From contig CM036767.1 in NCBI GenBank assembly GCA_020796225.1, positions 23,371,138 through 23,435,137 of the forward strand: 64,000 nt of DNA. The letters are read 5' to 3'. Below, in pieces: positions 9,195 to 20,455 of this stretch (its first letter is position 1; every line of letters begins with the position of its first letter). The DNA comes from Arion vulgaris. Taxonomy: Eukaryota; Mollusca; Gastropoda; Stylommatophora; Arionidae. A program made the translations under genes and the position numbers. Under the pieces are notes generated by a model that saw only the letters and a program-made list of their open reading frames with translations, did no database searches and was not told where the DNA came from.

Positions 9195-12100
9195 AGTTTG
9201 TATTAGTTGTACCGACTGCCGTCTTACATAACCATTTTTGTATTAGTTGTACCGACTGCCGTCTTACATAACCATTTTTGTATTAGTTGTACCGACTGCC
9301 GTCTTACATAACCATTTTTGTATTAGTTGTACCGACTGCCGTCTTACATAACCATTTTGTATATGTTTGTACCGTCTGCCGTCTTACATAACATTTTGTA
9401 TTAGTCTGTACGACCGCCGTCAAGTACATACCATTTTTGTATTAGTTATCCGACTGCCGTCGTACATAACCATTTGTATTAGTTGTACGACTGCCTCGTA
9501 CAACCATTTTCGTATTAGTTGTACCGTCTGCCGTCGTACATAACCATTTTTTTGTTGTACCGACTCCGTCTGTACACAACCATTTGTATTAGTTGTACCG
9601 ACTGCCGTCGTACAAACCATTTTTGTATTAGTTTACCGACTGCCGTCGACATAACCATTTTGTATTAGTTGTACCGTCTGCCGTCGTACATAACCATTTT
9701 GTATTAGTTGTACCGACTGCCGTCGTACAACCATTTTGTATTAGTTGACGACTGCCGTCTTACATAACCATTTTTGTATTAGTTGTACCGACTGCCGTCT
9801 TACATACCATTTTTGTATTAGTTGACCGATTGCCGTCTTACATACCATTTTTGTATTAGTTGTACGCTGCCGATCACACTAACCATTTTTGTATTAGTTG
9901 TACCGTCTGCCGTCTTACATACCATTTTTGTATTAGTTGTACTGACTGCCGTCTACTAACCATTTTGTATTAGTTGTACCGACTGCCGTCTTACATAGCC
10001 ATTTTGTATTAGTTGTACCAACTGCAGTCTTACATAACCATTTTTGTATTAGTTGTACCGACTGCCGTCTTACATAACCATTTTGTATTAGTTGTACCGA
10101 TCTGCCGTCTACATAACCATTTTGTATTAGTTGTACCGACTGCCGTCGTACATAACCATTTTTGTATTAGTTGTACCGACTGCCGTCTTACATAACCATT
10201 TTTGTATTAGTTGTACCGACTGCCGTCTTACATAACCATTTTTGTATTAGTTGTACAGACTGCCGTCTTACATAACCATTTTGTATTAGTTGTACCGACT
10301 GCCGTCTACATAACCATTTTGTATTAGTTGTACCGTCTGCCGTCTTACATAACCATTTTTGTATTAGTTGTACCGACTGCCGTCTTACATAACCATTTTT
10401 GTATTAGTTGTACCGACTGCCGTCTTACATAACCATTTTTGTATTAGTTGTACCGACTGCCGTCTTACATAACCATTTTTGTATTAGTTGTACCGACTGC
10501 CGTCTTACATAACCATTTTTGTATTAGTTGTACCGACTGCCGTCTTACATAACCATTTTTGTATTAGTTGTACCGACTGCCGTCTTACATAACCATTTTT
10601 GTATTAGTTGTACCGACTGCCGTCTTACATAACCATTTTTGTATTAGTTGTACCGACTGCCGTCTTACATAACCATTTTTGTATTAGTTGTACCGACTGC
10701 CGTCTTACATAACCATTTTTGTATTAGTTGTACCGACTGCCGTCTTACATAACCATTTTTGTATTAGTTGTACCGTCTGCCGTCTTACATAACCATTTTT
10801 GTATTAGTTGTACCGACTGCCGTCTTACATAACCATTTTTGTATTAGTTGTACCGACTGCCGTCTTACATAACCATTTTTGTATTAGTTGTACCGACTGC
10901 CCTCTTACATAACCATTTTTGTATTAGTTGTACCGACTGCCGTCTTACATAACCATTTTTGTATTAGTTGTACCGACTGCCGTCTTACATAACCATTTTT
11001 GTATTAGTTGTACCGACTGCCGTCTTACATAACCATTTTTGTATTAGTTGTACCGACTGCCGTCTTACATAACTATTTTTGTAGTAGTTGTACCGACTGC
11101 CGTCTTACATAACCATTTTTGTATTAGTTGTACCGACTGCCGTCTTACATAACCATTTTTGTATTAGTTGTACCGTCTGCCGTCTTACATAACCATTTTT
11201 GTATTAGTTGTACCGACTGCCGTCTACATAACCATTTTGTATTAGTTGTACCGACTGCCGTCTACATAACCATTTTGTATTAGTTGTACCGACTGCCGTC
11301 TACATAACCATTTGTATTAGTTGTACCGACTGCCGTCTACATAACCATTTTGTATTAGTTGTACCGACTGCCGTCTACATAACCATTTTGTATTAGTTGT
11401 ACCGACTGCCGTCTTACATAACCATTTTTGTATTAGTTGTACCGTCTGCCGTCTTACATAACCATTTTTGTATTAGTTGTACCGACTGCCGTCTTACATA
11501 ACCATTTTTGTATTAGTTGTACCGACTGCCGTCTTACATAACCATTTTTGTATTAGTTGTACCGACTGCCGTCTTACATAACCATTTTTGTATTAGTTGT
11601 ACCGACTGCCGTCTTACATAACCATTTTTGTATTAGTTGTACCGACTGCCGTCTTACATAACCATTTTTGTATTAGTTGTACCGACTGCCGTCTTACATA
11701 ACCATTTTGTATTAGTTGTACCGACTGCCGTCTTACAAAACCCTATTTTGTAGTAGTTGTACCGACTGCCGTCTTACATAACCATTTTTGTATTAGTTGT
11801 ACCGACTGCCGTCTTACATAACCATTTTTGTATTAGTTGTACCGTCTGCCGTCTTACATAACCATTTTTGTATTAGTTGTACCGACTGCCGTCGTACATA
11901 ACCATTTTGTATTAGTTGTACTCGACTGCCGTCTACATAACCATTTTGTATTAGTTGTACCGACTGCCGTCGTACATAACCATTTTCGTATTAGTTGTAC
12001 CGACTGCCGTCGTACATAACCATTTTTGTATTAGTTGTACCGACTGCCGTCTACATAACCATTTTTATTAGTTGTACCGACTGCCGTCTACATAACCATT

Positions 12101-12504
12101 TTGTATTAGTTGTACCGTCTGCCGTCGTACATAACCATTTTTGTATTAGTTGTACCGACTGCCGTCGTACATAACCATTTTTGTATTAGTTGTACCGACT
12201 GCCGTCTTACATAACCATTTTTGTATTAGTTGTACCGACTGCCGTCTTACATAACCATTTTTGTATTAGTTGTATCGACTGCCGTCGTACATAACCATTT
12301 TCGTATTAGTTGTACCGACTGCCGTCGTACATAACCATTTGTGTATTAGTTGTACCGACTGCCGTCTTACATAACCATTTTTGTATTAGTTGTACCGACT
12401 GCCGTCGTACATAACCATTTTCGTATTAGTTGTACCGACTTCCGTCGTACATAACCATTTTCGTATTAGTTGTACCGACTGCCGTCTACATAACCATTTT
12501 GTAT
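9195..12504 (-). repeat. 40-bp minisatellite, about 83 copies, from RNase H codons
   Basis: Unit gtattagttgtaccgactgc then cgtcttacataaccattttt (plus strand). On the minus strand one frame reads NGYVRRQSVQLIQK, which fits exactly between MIRK/MLRK and the IFVPGHAG motif of the RH RNase H domain (SGMVRRSWVEVLVQ in the 14.5-15.1 kb copy). 40 is not divisible by three, so frames alternate and stops accumulate. Units at 10320-11220 are almost perfect; 9360-10320 and 11690-12504 contain many single-base losses and cgtc/ctt variants. Largest array in the window. Confidence 0.95.
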
Positions 12505-12844
12505 CATTCTCAAAGAGTATCTGAGCATGCACGCATGAGTGAATGTTTGCGTCTTTAACCACTCCATGGATTTTGTCACCGCCATGACCACCAGAGTCAT
12601 TTTTCTGCTAGGTGTCGCATATGCGTCACTTGTTTCTTTGATGACTTTTCTGTTAGTTCTAGAATTAAAGGCCCGGCATGCACTTCAACTGTGCCAAATC
12701 ACGGAATCATCAGTGTATACAACATCATATTCCATTTATACAGATACAGATTATATTAACGTTTTGACGTCCTCGTTGACTATTGTAGGCATCGAATCTC
12801 AACTTGCTTTGTATTTATGATCTTGAATTAGTAAGTAAACAAGT

Positions 12845-13745
12845 AAAGGAACCCTTTCATACCTCGTGGTATATATATGCAGAGAACATCATGAGGAATG
12901 TAAAAGACGATGTCAACTATGTGAATTACGACCCTCTCACTATAGGCGGCAAATGCATACCAGAGATTAAATACGCAGACGATACAGTATTATTATCCAC
13001 CAGCAAAGAAGGTTTGAAAAACCTAATCATGAGATCCAAGAAACATAGTGAAGACCAACATCTATATTTGAATACACAAAAAAAAAATCATGTCAACTGA
13101 CAAAGCAAAAGGCTCACCTAACATCCAAGTAAACAATGAACTCCAATGTGTAGAGAGCTACGAATATCTGGGCTCTATAATTAGCAATAACGGTGACTGC
13201 TCCAAAGAGATCTCAAGAAGATTGACAATAGCAATCAAGAAGTTAAACACAATGAAGAACATGTGGCAAAGCACCAGCAAATTATTAAAATTAAAAATAT
13301 TGAGAGCATGCATTTTCCAGTGGCTACTTATGGTTGTGAATCATTGACTATTACACAAAAATTAAGAACGAAAATCCAGTCCTTCGATACTAAATGCTAC
13401 AGAAAGATCCTACGAATACCATGGACAGAAAAAGAAAGAACACTGATGTCCTGAAAGAACTAAATGTTAAAGAGAATTGGCTGATAAACAACATACTATA
13501 CAGAAAATTACATACTTTGGTCACATCAAGCGTCACGATGGCCTGGAAAGAACAATACTAGAGGGCAGGGTCCCAGGACGCAGAGGCAGACCAAGAAGAA
13601 GATGGCTACAATATATTAAAGAAACCATGAATATAACCATCGACAAAGTGGGTGAACTGGCTAGAGACAGAGTGAATTTCAGATGTGCTGCAAAGAGAGC
13701 AACGTCCTATAAAGGATACGCACCTTGATGATGATGATGATATAG
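12845..13745 (+). mobile_element. RT3 LINE, RT catalytic core to 3' end
   Basis: Plus strand: NIMRNVKDD, LTIGGKCIPEIKYADDTVLLS with the catalytic YADD at 12972-12983, ESYEYLGSIISNNGDCSKEI, RRLTIAIKKLNTMKNMW, then VATYGCESLTI, CYRKILRIPWTEKERT, LTYFGHIKRHDGLERTILEG, GRRGRPRRRWLQYIKETMNI, and the last codons ATSYKGYAP, stop, TGATGATGATGATGATA tail. Frameshifts near 13082 (A-run) and 13325 and a stop at 13452 kill it. 5' truncated. Shares its C-terminus with 3584-3708. Confidence 0.9.
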
Positions 13746-13747
13746 GG

Positions 13748-13960
13748 TAATACAGTGTTAGGCCTGTATTTTTCATTGACCGTCGGCACACGATCGGTGA
13801 TGTGGTGAACATCACACCAGCCGCCTTTACTTTCCCAGAGCATGTCTGGTACCCAGTTGAGGCTGGGTCGACCTGAGAGCCGTCGCGGTCAGGAAAAATT
13901 CCACGCGCACTGCGGGAGTTGAACCCAGACCACTAGCCATGACAGGCGAGATCTTGTATT
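13748..13960 (-). mobile_element. S-A SINE
   Basis: Minus strand: box B gggttcaactcccg, body ctctcaggtcgacccagcc, aactgggtaccagacatgct, gggaaagtaaaggcggctgg, caccgatcgtgtgccgacgg, 3' end aggcctaacactgtattacc. 5' truncated before box A. It abuts the TGATGA tail of the preceding RT3 LINE. Confidence 0.85.
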
Positions 13961-13969
13961 AGCTTATTA

Positions 13970-14522
13970 TATTAATTGAGAACGTTATCAATTTTGAATA
14001 TCTTGGAGCTGTAATTTAAAGTAATAAATATTATACAAAAGATATCAGAAGGAGACCAGTCATGACAATTCAGAGATTGGTTAGTATAAAGAATTTATGG
14101 ACTAACACTAGCAAAAAAGTTACTGAAAAGTTACTGAAAAGTTACTGAAAAGTTACTGAAAAGTTACTGAAAAGTTACTGAAAAACTTCTGAGAACATAC
14201 ATTGTTGGGAAGATATCAATCATAGACAATAACACATATATTTAAAAAAACACAAACTAATTTTTTGAAATAAAATACAGAATAAACATTCTTAGAACGC
14301 CCTGCGACAAACATTTGGAATAATACTAATGTCCTGCCAGATATGAACATCGTAACATTAGCCATGTCTCGGAAACTGAATTATTTTGCTAAATACAAAA
14401 GTCACGGTGGTTTGAATATAACAATAATGGGGTACGTAGCTCATGAAAAACGAAGCAGATGACGACAAATGAGACAGTGGCAACAGGACATTAAAGAAAC
14501 CTTGAACATGTTATCAGTTATC
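13970..14522 (+). mobile_element. RT3-like LINE fragment, very decayed
   Basis: Plus strand codons IENVINFEYLGAVI, TKDIRRRPVMTIQRLVSIK, NLWTNTSKK, LLRTYIV, ILRTPCDKHLE, and ETELFC.IQKSRW near the FGHIKRHGGLE position, then KETLNM. Order matches RT3 at 13150-13640. Many stops and frameshifts. Contains the 11-bp array at 14119-14184. Confidence 0.7.
14119..14184 (+). repeat. 11-bp repeat inside RT3 codons
   Basis: Six copies of ttactgaaaag. They lie between the LINE codons NTSKK and LLRTYIV, at the place where the better copy has STSKLLKLKILRAC. Confidence 0.9.
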
Positions 14523-14524
14523 AG

Positions 14525-15110
14525 TTATATGAGGACTATCATCATAGCACTCCGGACATATCCATAGGTGCTCCGATCTCCGCCTCAGCAAATCCAGCAG
14601 CGTTCAGCGACCCAAAACGCCAGTTGGATGTTGATTAATCAATCTCTTTGCATATTTAGTATGTCGTTCTTTTTGGGATGCACCAATATTGACACCCTTC
14701 TCTCTAAATTTGATCAGCGAGTGGAGTCACAACCCTGAAACTCCTCTGTTCGGAAAGACTCTCTGAATGCGTGCAGAATGTCATTTCGATCCATGGCATC
14801 TCCCTCTCATATTGTAGCTAAGCTAGCCAATCTATCAGCTCTTTCATTACCCCTAACTCCTGCCTGCCCAGGGACAAAAATGAAGGTGATTTCTCTGATC
14901 ATTATCTGTACCAGTACCTCCACCCAGCTGCGTCTCACCATTCCTGATTCGACTTTACGAATCATTGCTCATGGAGTAACTGAGTATGAAAACACGAGAG
15001 TAGTTGTGAGATGCCAACCATTTCACCGCCTCCGTAACCGTCCGAACGGTGAACATGACGTTGAAGGAGGCAAGAGAAATTGCTAGAGTTGCAGTTATTT
15101 TCAATTTGGG
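14525..15110 (-). mobile_element. RH LINE without arrays: RNase H and C-terminus
   Basis: Minus strand: TVTEAVKWLASHNYSRVFIL, then IRKVESGMVRRSWVEVLVQ, TFIFVPGQAGVRGNERADRL, ASLAT, AMDRNDILHAFRESFR, CDST, KFREKGVNIGASQKER, YAKRLINQHPTGVLGR, TLLDLLRRRSEHLWICPECY, ending ctatgatgatagtcc. Two or three frameshifts and stops. It is the unexpanded control for the 40-bp and 21-bp arrays of 8600-12812 and for the 40-bp array at 60668-60945, and its 3' end is the match for the S-E SINE tail. Confidence 0.85.
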
Positions 15111-15191
15111 TGTGATGAGAGCCACGTTCTACAAAGAATATGATACATGAAAATAATATTAAGTTGTGCATTTAGGAAGAAGTTGTGTTGC

Positions 15192-17095
15192 AATTGTATT
15201 GCTTTATGTATATATATATATGACTCGGCTTTTGTATTGCTTTATGTATATATATATATATGACTCGGCTTTTGTATTGCTTCATGTATATATATGACTC
15301 AGCTTTTGTATTGCTTTATGTATATATGTAGGACTTGGTCTTTTGTATTGCTTCATGTATATATATATGACTCGGCTTTTGTATTGCTTCATGTATATGT
15401 ATATATATGACTCGGCTATTGTATTGCTTCATGTATATATATATATGACTCGGCTATTGTATTGCTTCATGTATATGTATATATATGACTCGGCTATTGT
15501 ATTGCTTCATGTATATGTATATATATGACTCGGCTTTTGTATTGCTTCATGTATATATATATATATGACTCGGCTATTGTATTGCTTCATGTATATGTAT
15601 GACTCGGCTTTTGTATTGCTTTATGTATATGTATATATATGACTCGGCTATTGTATTGCTTCATGTATATATATATGACTCGGCTATTGTATTGCTTTAT
15701 GTATATATATATATGACTCGGCTATTGTATTGCTTCATGTATATATATATATATGACTCGGCTATTGTATTGCTTCATGTATATATATATATATGACTCG
15801 GCTATTGTATTGCTTCATGTATATATTAGACTTGGTCTTTGTATTGCTTCATGTATATATGTAACTTGCTTTGTATTGCTTTATGTATATATATATGACT
15901 GCTATTGTATTGTTTATGTATATATTATGACTCTTGTATTTGTTATGTATATTATGTATTGATAGCTATTGTATTGTTATATATGTAGACTTGGCTATTG
16001 TATTGTTTTATGTATATGTATGACTTGGCTATTGTATTGTTTTATGTATATGTATGACTTGGCTATTGTATTGTTTTATGTATATGTATGACTTGGCTAT
16101 TGTATTGTTTTATGTATATGTATGACTTGGCTATTGTATTGCTTTATGATATATATGACTTAGCTATTGTATTGCTTTATGTATATTATATATGACTCGG
16201 CTATTGTATTGCTTTATGTATATTATATATGCTATTATTGTTTCATATGTGCTGTGTATTGTTTTATATATATATGACTCGGCTATTGTATTGCTTCATG
16301 TATATATATATATGACTCGGCTATTGTATTGCTTTATGTATATATATATATGACTCGGCTATTGTATTGCTTTATGTATATATATATATGACTCGGCTAT
16401 TGTATTGCTTTATGTATATATATATATATATGACTCGGCTATTGTATTGCTTTATGTATATATATATATGACTCGGCTATTGTATTGCTTTATGTATATA
16501 TATATATGACTACTATTGTATTTATATATATATATGACTCGCTATTGTATTGCTTCATGTATATATATTATGACTATTGTATTGCTTCATGATATATATA
16601 TATGTATTGTATGCTTCATGTATATATATTATATATATGACTCGGCTGTTATTGTATAATTAGCTTGCATGTATATTATATATATATATGACTCGGCTAT
16701 TGTATTGCTTTATGTATATATGTAGGACTTGGTCTTTTGTATTGCTTTATGTATATATGTAGGACTTGGTCTTTTGTATTGCTTTATGTATATATGTAGG
16801 ACTTGGTCTTTTGTATTGCTTTATGTATATATGTATGACTCGGCTATTGTATTGTTTTATGTATATATATGACTCGGCTATTGTATTGCTTTATGTATAT
16901 ATGTATGACTCGGCTATTGTATTGTTTTATGTATATGTGTATGACTAGCTATTGTATTGCTTTATGTATATATGTATGACTCGGCTATTGTATTGTTTTA
17001 TGTTCATGTATGACTTGGCTAGTTGTTTGCTTTATGTATGTGTATGAGCTCGGCTATTGTATTGCTTTATGTATGCGTATGACTCGGCTAAAACT
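15192..17095 (+). repeat. Compound minisatellite: tatata plus gactcggctattgtattgct
   Basis: About 50 copies of gactcggctattgtattgct joined to tttatgta or tcatgta and a TA run of variable length, period about 33-42. Variants gacttggtctttt mark a subfamily at both ends (15330, 15830, 16730-16810). Quality drops at 15830-16260 and 16500-16680 (short deletions). Parent not recognised. Confidence 0.95.
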
Positions 17096-17167
17096 TCATA
17101 AGATTATTGGTAGACACATCAGTGCTGTTAATGCTGTGTTTAATATGTTCTTGTAATTTGCTTGTTT

Positions 17168-17368
17168 GCTTCATGTCCAAGATTCCAGTATTTCAGGACC
17201 AAGATTCCAGTATTTCAGTATTTCATGTAAACGATTTCAGTACTTCAATATTTCAGTATTTCATTTCCAAGATTTCAGTACTTCAATATTTCAGTATTTC
17301 AAGTCCAATATTTCAGTACTTGAATATTTCATGTAAAAGATTTCAGTATTTTAATATTTCAGTATAAA
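17168..17368 (+). repeat. Degenerate atttcagta repeat
   Basis: Short imperfect repeats of tatttcagtatttca, gatttcagtacttcaat and catttccaagat, period about 16-48. Parent unknown. Confidence 0.75.
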
Positions 17369-17394
17369 AAATATATCTAAAGCCAAAGGATGAC

Positions 17395-17600
17395 TTCATT
17401 GCGCCGGGCTTGACCACATATGGCTTGATCAATCTAAGCAGAAATGGGGTACGCCACCTGCCGCAGGTTTACACGTAGCACGAACTTCGTAGCTTCGGCA
17501 ACAATCCTATGAATCCCTGGAAAAAAATGCACTTGTGAACAGAACTATTTGAACCCATGACTTTTGGAACCCAAGGCAACAACTTAGCCCTTTAACCACA
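17395..17600 (-). mobile_element. S-B SINE, head at the array edge
   Basis: Minus strand: head tgtgtggttaaagggctaag, ttgttgccttgggttcc, box-B-like catgggttcaaatag, then agggattcataggattgttg, ccgaagctacgaagttcgtg, gcaggtggcgtaccccattt, 3' end caatgaagtcatcctttgg. Its first about 20 bases are repeated through the adjacent 48/33-bp array. Confidence 0.8.
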
Positions 17601-18893
17601 CACAAGATGGAACAACGGCATCAAGAACAACTTAGCCCTTTAACCACACACAAGATGGAACAACGGCATCAAGAACAACTTAGCCCTTTAACCACACACA
17701 AGATGGAACAACTGCATCAAGAACAACTTAGCCCTTTAACCACACACAAGATGGAACAACTTAGCCCTTTAACCACACACAAGATAGAACAACTTAGCCC
17801 TTTAACCACACACAAGATGGAACAACTGCATCAAGAACAACTTAGCCCTTTAACCACACACAAGATGGAACAACTTAGCCCTTTAACCACACACAAGATG
17901 GAACAACTTAGCCCTTTAACCACACACAAGATAGAACAACTTAGCCCTTTAACCACACACAAGATAGAACAACTTAGCCCTTTAACCACACACAAGATGG
18001 AACAACGGCATCAAGAACAACTTAGCCCTTTAACCACACACAAGATGGAACAACGGCATCAAGAACAACTTAGCCCTTTAACCACACACAAGATGGAACA
18101 ACTTAGCCCTTTAACCACACACAAGATGGAACAACTTAGCCCTTTAACCACACACAAGATGGAACAACTTAGCCCTTTAACCACACACAAGATAGAACAA
18201 CTTAGCCCTTTAACCACACACAAGATAGAACAACTTAGCCCTTTAACCACACACAAGATGGAACAACGGCATCAAGAACAACTTAGCCCTTTAACCACAC
18301 ACAAGATGGAACAACGGCATCAAGAACAACTTAGCCCTTTAACCACACACAAGATGGAACAACGGCATCAAGAACAACTTAGCCCTTTAACCACACACAA
18401 GATGGAACAACATCAAGAACAACAGCCTTTAACCACACACAAGATGGAACAACGGCATCAGAACAACTAGCCCTTTAACCACACACAAGATGGAACAACG
18501 GCATCAAGAACAACTTAGCCCTTTAACCACACACAAGATGGAACAACTTAGCCCTTTAACCACACACAAGATGGAACAACGCATCAGAACAACTTAGCCC
18601 TTTAACCACACACAAGATGGAACAACTGCATCAAGAACAACTTAGCCCTTTAACCACACACAAGATGGAACAACGGCATCAAGAACAACTTAGCCCTTTA
18701 ACCACACAAGATGGAACAACTTAGCCCTTTAACCACACACAAGATGGAACAACTTAGCCCTTTAACCACACACAGATGGAACAACTAGCCTTTAACCACA
18801 CACAAGATGGAACAACTTAGCCCTTTAACCACACACAAGATGGAACAACTTAGACCTTTAACCACACACAAGATGGAACAACGGCATCAAGAA
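17574..18893 (+). repeat. 48-bp and 33-bp alternating minisatellite at a SINE/LINE junction
   Basis: Two unit lengths alternate. Long: caagatggaacaacggcatc, aagaacaact, tagcccttta, accacaca (48). Short: the same without the 15 bases cggcatcaagaacaa (33). The part cttagccctttaaccacaca is the S-B head (minus strand); the part caagatggaacaacggcatc, aagaacaactt is LINE codon sequence also found once at 25728-25760. Both lengths are multiples of three, so a 287-codon plus frame (MEQRHQEQLSPLTTHK / MEQLSPLTTHK) stays open from 17607 to 18470; it has no known fold and is an array artefact. Unit order is irregular (L L L S S L S S S S L L S S S S S L L L). Last 0.45 kb has small deletions. Confidence 0.95.
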
Positions 18894-18990
18894 CAACTTT
18901 AGAGAAACAAATACCAACTTACAAATTGAATTAGACTAAACACACAGAAGTTCCCTACATCTTCACCCCCACCCCTCCCATCCAAGGCAG
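18870..18990 (+). mobile_element. LINE C-terminal scrap, duplicate of 25640-25845
   Basis: Sequence aagatggaacaacggcatca, gaacaactttagagaaaca, ataccaacttacaaattgaa, ttagactaaacacacagaag and the C-rich stretch after it match 25728-25840 almost base for base. In 25.7 kb the frame reads ERWNNGIMNNFREMNTNLQ, like a LINE C-terminus after a basic RKTT motif. Confidence 0.65.
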
Positions 18991-19390
18991 CGACTTAACC
19001 TTTCAGCCACATAGTCTCCTAGTAAATATATAACCAGAAGAAATGTTTTTCTCGTATATGTGACAGACATTTGTGACATAGTATATCAATCATATTTCTG
19101 ACATAGTTGACATACCAATCATATTCTAGAATGTTGCTTACTGTTGATCTATTAAATTCGACATTATATCTGCCAGTTTGTCCATGATACCGATATATTG
19201 AAATCAACTCATGTTTTGTTTATTTTCAACTTGCAATATTAGTTGTACTGGTTGTTTTATTCTGCGCATATTCTCAGACGTTAGTGGGAGAATTGTTGCT
19301 AGACCTAGGATAGGAAAACAAATGTTAGCATACTATGAGTGTACATATTCCCAGTGGCAACTTATAGGTATCAAGCATGGACATTTAACA
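18991..19390. other. No recognisable feature
   Basis: AT-rich. A 65-codon plus-strand frame at 19211-19408 shows no known motif. Confidence 0.4.
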
Positions 19391-19392
19391 TC

Positions 19393-19756
19393 ATCATCAA
19401 ATAGCTAGTTCTGGACAGAAAAGTTTCACTCTGACAATATTTCGGAATTCTCTTTCTCTCTCATATGTCAGATGTCTCACCTCTGTAGTCGTTATGCTAT
19501 AATCATCAGTTACATCCTGATTCCATCATCACCTTGGTCTTCTTATTCTCCTCTATGCAGAGGTGTCTCTTTCCATAATAGTCTTCTTCAAACCCTTCGT
19601 TTCTTTTTTATGTGACCAAAATGCTTCAGTTTTCTCATTTATATTTGTAGTATCAGCCATTTTTCCTTAGATTTTCAGTAATTTCTGTATATATATATTC
19701 TCTTATCTGTCCATGATATATTCTTCCGTATATCATGGACAGAAAATAAATATATT

Positions 19757-19790
<34 letters not shown>

Positions 19791-19815
19791 CTCTTATCTG
19801 TCCATGATATACGGA

Positions 19816-19851
<36 letters not shown>

Positions 19852-19874
19852 TCTTTCTGTGTATGATATACGAA

Positions 19875-19952
<78 letters not shown>

Positions 19953-19990
19953 TACTCTCTTTTCTGTCCATGATATACGGAAGAATCTTC
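19393..19990 (-). mobile_element. RT2 LINE 3' end with TA-rich expansion
   Basis: Tail (catcatcatcaaatag, plus strand) then minus-strand C-terminal codons parallel to 58888-59245 and 62880-63195 (positions of the FGHIKRH, GRPRRRW, MTAAEAGDLA motifs, all decayed). Upstream the piece ctgtccatgatatacgga (codons RISWTDK in RT2) recurs at about 19710, 19800, 19860 and 19965, separated by TA runs. Truncated at about 19990. Confidence 0.7.
19690..19968. repeat. TA microsatellite with interspersed LINE motif and hairpin
   Basis: TA runs of 10-70 bases alternate with the LINE piece attctcttatctgtccatga. One pair is inverted: ctgtccatgatata at 19708 and tatatcatggacag at 19730, forming a 14-bp stem with an 8-base loop. 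Long TA runs are length-unstable and hard to sequence. Confidence 0.85.
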
Positions 19991-20192
19991 CGTAACACTT
20001 CTATTCAAAAGCACTGATATATTTGTCCACTGCCATGTTCAAAGGAATTTTACTGAGATAGTGAGCATTGATTTGAGAACCGGGCTCAACAACGGCACCA
20101 GTAAACGATGTTTCGGAAAGCAAATGGAGGCCGGCAGTAACAGTCTCAACCTCCATACTCATACTGGAAGAGTATACTCATACTAACATTGT

Positions 20193-20455
20193 GGGTTTCT
20201 GCGGCGAAATGGTTAAGCAATTGCCTTTCGTTCTGAAGGTCGGCGGTTCGAAGTCGGACCACGTCGATGGGTTCAAAAATGAATTTTTTTTTCCGGAGAA
20301 CTTTTATGATTATTTTTTTTAGCTACGGAGTTCGTGCTTCTGCAATACTCGTGACAGATGGGGTACCATTTCTTTGAAGAATGACCTAGTCATAGTGGGA
20401 AACCTGGTGCATGAAGTCAATCCTTCGCCTGTAGACCTCCATCTTAGATCTTACT
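20193..20455 (+). mobile_element. S-B SINE
   Basis: tRNA-like head: tgcggcgaaatggttaagca (box A), cggcggttcgaagtcgg (box B); body agctacggagttcgtgcttc, aatactcgtgacagatgggg, taccatttct, 3' end aaacctggtgcatgaagtca, atccttcgcctg. Near full length. Confidence 0.85.

Larger units (their letters stand above)
8600..12812 (-). mobile_element. RH LINE inflated by two internal minisatellites
   Basis: Reading the minus strand from 12812: RNase H start VVYTDDSVIW (first catalytic Asp in YTD), RKMTLVVMAVTKSMEWLKTQ, FTHACMLRYSLRMIQNGYV; then a 40-bp array (12504-9195) built from the next codons; then IFIFVQGHAGVKG, where a 21-bp array (9158-8925) multiplies GSHAGVK; then KGNERVSALASN, DIISALRENIRYEDFNEED and EHSLSRL, and a 3' end resembling gatcgaagca...gatgaagatgatc. 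So about 0.7 kb of LINE is spread over 4.2 kb. The unexpanded RH copy at 14525-15110 shows the same order without arrays. Untranslatable now. Confidence 0.8.

Noticed and set aside
9195..12504. CRISPR-like array
   Set aside because: Units are contiguous with no unique spacers; this is a eukaryotic minisatellite. The same holds for the other arrays.
9195..12504. Centromeric or telomeric satellite
   Set aside because: Flanks and unit match one RNase H LINE, so it is a local expansion; no telomere-type TTAGGG runs occur in the window.
17607..18470. 287-codon open frame (MEQRHQEQLSPLTTHK repeats) as a gene
   Set aside because: It exists only because the 48-bp and 33-bp units are multiples of three; the sequence is SINE head plus LINE scrap, and degenerate units follow at once.
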